A stretch of DNA of 64,000 bases from Bacillus aerolatus (GTDB taxonomy: Bacteria > Bacillota > Bacilli > Bacillales > Domibacillaceae). The notes under the pieces are model-generated. The model was given only the letters and a program-made list of their open reading frames with translations. It ran no database searches and was not told the origin of the DNA. Every line of letters starts with the position of its first letter. The first letter of the stretch is position 1. Below, one piece after another: positions 61,300 to 64,000 of the stretch. Made by a program: the position numbers and the translations under genes. Where the stretch lies: assembly GCF_009183655.1 (NCBI RefSeq), contig NZ_WEIO01000003.1:62001-126000 (forward strand). The letters run 5' to 3'.

Positions 61300-63831
61300 T
61301 TATTCAGTTTCTGAACCAGTAGTTGGAGCTGGTGTTTCTGGAACTGGAGTAGCCGGGACATCAACTGTAATAGATGTTGTAGCAACAATGTTATCGTTTT
61401 TGTCTTTCAAAGTATAAACTAATATACCTTTATCTCCTGCAACAGTAGTTGTTCCAGTAATAGCATTAGTAGCTGTTTTTAGGTTTGCACTAGAGTTAGA
61501 AGTTGCTTTGATTTCAAGAGCGCCTAAATCTACATCTTCTCCGTTAAATGTGCCATTTCCATCTTTATCAAGGTAAAGATCGCCGGAATTTGAGTTGTCT
61601 TTGATACGCACTTGTCCAACTGAAGCTGGAGAAAGCGTAATACCTTTTACAACATCATCAGAGTTTTCTCTTTCAGTTACTTCTAGGGCATCCAAGAAGT
61701 TAAGTGTTTCACCTACATAGTTAACTGTTCCACGATTAACCCAGTCAACTTTAGTGATTTTCGGTGCATTATCAACAACAGCTACTGTTACTTTTCCAAC
61801 ATATGAACCGTCGCCTTTGTAAACAGCGATATCAGTAGAACCAGCTTTTACAGCAGATACTTCAATTGTATTGCCATTAATTGCTGCACTAACAATTTTG
61901 TTGTCGAATTTCAATGAGTATCCAGTTAAAGGAGCCACACCGTTCTTAACGTTTTCGGAAGTATAGTTAACCAATTCTAATTCTAAAGCAGCATCATCAG
62001 TGCTGTCTTTAACAATAGTAAAATCTTCAGATTGGCTATTTTCTGTTAATTCAAGAACTTGTTTCGCAACATTATTTACTTTTGTTACTTCAAAGCCAAG
62101 ATTACCAAGGAATTTGTCATCTTTTTTGAAGTATACAGTTCCTGAACCAAGTTTAGATCCTACAGTTAAAGCAACTTCTCCTTTACCTTCATTATCGAAG
62201 TTAGTTAAAGAAGATGAAGTAAAGTAATCAGCCGGTGCTACAACAGTAACCTCTGCATCTCCAACAATTGGATCACCATATTGGTCTACAGCTGTAACTT
62301 TAACTGTGCGTTGTCCACCAGTAAGTAATTTCACAGGTGAAACTTCAGGAGTAACTTTTGTAACTTTACGCTCTGCAGCAGCAACTGTCATATTGATTTC
62401 TTTAGTCAAAGTACCATAAGTTACAGTTACTTTTGCTGTGCCTGGTGCCTCAGCAGTTAGCACTCCGTTATTTACAGAAATTACAGACGAGTTAGAAGAC
62501 TGAACTTTATATCCAGTTTCAACTTCTGTTTTATCAGAGCCAGAAGCAATCGTAACTTCTGAAACTTCAGCAGTATCTCCAACCACTAGTGTAGCGCTTT
62601 TTTGAACAAAAGAAGCTGCCGTAGTATTTGTTAATTCCACTTCACTAATTGCAGATGCTGCGTTGTCTAGATTAACAATTGTAATTGTCGCTCTTTCAGA
62701 AACAAGTACGGAACCCGCTTTAGAAACAGTCGCTTGTACTTGATATTTAAGAGCTCCGTTTGGAAGATCACCAAAGTCAGCTTTAAGTTCACCAGTGCTT
62801 GCATTAATAGTACCTGTTGGAGCAGCTGTACCATTCTCATTGAAAGCAGCAAATTGTACTGTATAGCCATTAGCAGTTAAATAGTTATAATCCGCTTTTT
62901 CGTTATTTACTAAAAGGGAAACTTTTTGCCCTGGAGTATCATTGTCAAATGTTCCATTTTCCACATTCACAGTATTAACAGTGTATGTGTAAGTGAATTT
63001 AAATTCTTTTACATCTTCATTGATTGTTGTTTTCACAACTGTTTCTTGGTTTGGAACAAGGTTAGCAGTAAGTTTTACTGTTGCTTTTGTTCCATCATCA
63101 TTTGCAGAAATTGTTGCAACAGAGTTTCCAGCAACGCTGATATTTTCAGCTTTTAGGTTTTGAAGATCTGTACCAGTGAACTCAAGTGTTTGAGCTCCTG
63201 TAGCTTTAACAGCAGTAACTGTTGGGGCTACTACTTCTGCAGTTTCAAGTTTGTGTACGAAAATCGCGAACTCACCGCGTTTAATTGCATCAGCTGTACC
63301 GAAAGATGTTGGTGTTTTACCTTTAGTAACGTCAGCTGCTACAAGGGCTTTAACTGCTGCATCGTAACGTGAAGATACGTCAGTGAAGCTGTGAGAAGCT
63401 GTTCCAGTAAGGTTGTAGGCTTTAGCAAGAATTAATGCCATTTCGCCACGAGTCAGTTGGTCAGCAGAACCATATGAAGTTTCTGATTTACCGTTTACAA
63501 TCCCGGCTGCTTTAAGAGCATTAACCGCACCTTGAGCACGCTCAGGAACGTCAGTAAAACCTGAAGCTGGAGCTTTTTCTGTGTCTAATTTAAGAGCTTT
63601 CGCAAGCATAACAGCTGCGTCTACACGTTTAATTTCAAGAGCAACACCGAATTGAGTTTCAGTTGTACCTTGTGCAATTCCGTTGTTTACAAGGTAATCA
63701 ACTGCTTCTTTGTAACGATCAGATACATCTGTGAAAGATGCTGCAAATGCAGGTGTTACTGCTGTTGCTACTAATGTAGCTGTTGCTGCTGTAGCAACGA
63801 ATTTACGATAAGACTTTGGTTGGTAAGCCAT
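61300..63831 (-). CDS. S-layer protein with N-terminal SLH triplet
   Basis: An 843-residue exported protein, the best candidate for the main S-layer subunit. Signal peptide to about residue 30 (PAFAAS), three SLH motifs at about 31-195 (SFTDVSDRYKEAVDYLVNNG, FTDVPERAQGAVNALKAAGI, FTDVSSRYDAAVKALVAADV), then several Ig-like/Big domains (ATVKLTANLVPNQETVVKTT, VTYGTLTKEINMTVAA, VKVTAVDQYGDPIVGDAEVT) and a Pro/Thr tail. It is very poor in Cys and Trp and uses few rare codons, as abundant S-layer proteins do. The ribosome site AGGAGG is ideal. The start region of a long leader (63832-64000) shows no other gene. Confidence 0.93.
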   Translation of the reverse strand: MAYQPKSYRKFVATAATATLVATAVTPAFAASFTDVSDRYKEAVDYLVNNGIAQGTTETQFGVALEIKRVDAAVMLAKALKLDTEKAPASGFTDVPERAQGAVNALKAAGIVNGKSETSYGSADQLTRGEMALILAKAYNLTGTASHSFTDVSSRYDAAVKALVAADVTKGKTPTSFGTADAIKRGEFAIFVHKLETAEVVAPTVTAVKATGAQTLEFTGTDLQNLKAENISVAGNSVATISANDDGTKATVKLTANLVPNQETVVKTTINEDVKEFKFTYTYTVNTVNVENGTFDNDTPGQKVSLLVNNEKADYNYLTANGYTVQFAAFNENGTAAPTGTINASTGELKADFGDLPNGALKYQVQATVSKAGSVLVSERATITIVNLDNAASAISEVELTNTTAASFVQKSATLVVGDTAEVSEVTIASGSDKTEVETGYKVQSSNSSVISVNNGVLTAEAPGTAKVTVTYGTLTKEINMTVAAAERKVTKVTPEVSPVKLLTGGQRTVKVTAVDQYGDPIVGDAEVTVVAPADYFTSSSLTNFDNEGKGEVALTVGSKLGSGTVYFKKDDKFLGNLGFEVTKVNNVAKQVLELTENSQSEDFTIVKDSTDDAALELELVNYTSENVKNGVAPLTGYSLKFDNKIVSAAINGNTIEVSAVKAGSTDIAVYKGDGSYVGKVTVAVVDNAPKITKVDWVNRGTVNYVGETLNFLDALEVTERENSDDVVKGITLSPASVGQVRIKDNSNSGDLYLDKDGNGTFNGEDVDLGALEIKATSNSSANLKTATNAITGTTTVAGDKGILVYTLKDKNDNIVATTSITVDVPATPVPETPAPTTGSETE

Positions 63832-64000
63832 GTAATAGTTCCTCCTGTTTTGTAAAGTAATCTTTTAATTTATGAAACCAAACAGCAACGCAACGAAGCC
63901 GCTTGTTTCTTACATCGGTTCTTGTTGAGAAATCTTTAGTGCTAATCTTCACAAATATTATGTAACATTTGGGCCGATTGCCAGATTTAAACTCAAGTTC

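Overview
The window looks like chromosome of a low-to-moderate GC, endospore-type Bacillaceae bacterium. The evidence is Shine-Dalgarno sequences of the AGGAGG type, a ComK-family competence regulator, a SinI-type antirepressor, an EAR antitermination RNA (known from Bacillales eps operons), eight S-layer-homology (SLH) proteins and EpsC/L/M/N-like genes. I cannot name the species; a Bacillus or Domibacillus relative is a guess. No tRNA, rRNA, CRISPR array, prophage or intact insertion sequence was seen.

Positions 1-27.5 kb are about extracellular polysaccharide. A stand-alone trio (chain-length adaptor, tyrosine kinase, PHP phosphatase; 104-2423) is followed by an SGNH hydrolase, an LCP ligase, a VanZ-like gene and an ABC exporter pair. 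The main operon runs on the minus strand from 27467 down to 10111. It opens with a second copy of the trio, then a pseudoknotted leader matching EAR (24920-25040), then epsC, wbpB/A/E/I/D-like genes, Wzx, Wzy, two GT4 transferases and epsL/M/N. Together they predict a repeat unit primed with N,N'-diacetylbacillosamine and containing a 2,3-diacetamido-mannuronic acid. An intrinsic terminator lies inside the operon (14555-14589), the kind of block EAR is thought to let polymerase cross.

Positions 27.6-44 kb hold SLH proteins, comK, an SH3b-amidase, a sigma factor, a Fic protein, an M14 carboxypeptidase and an NCS1 permease. Between them lie three clusters of intergenic repeats with a strict 21-bp period.

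Positions 44-48.5 kb hold the most interesting locus. A class I cyclic-di-GMP riboswitch (48174-48256) precedes a 46-residue SinI-like antirepressor too short for normal gene calling, then a GNAT-like protein and a membrane GGDEF-EAL enzyme. This would wire c-di-GMP directly to SinR-type matrix control and back to c-di-GMP turnover.

Positions 48.5-64 kb are S-layer territory: an SLH paralogue, a three-gene secreted operon ending in an SLH-VWA protein, a 1336-residue SLH protein, a decayed gene joined to an IS3-family remnant, and the probable main S-layer protein.
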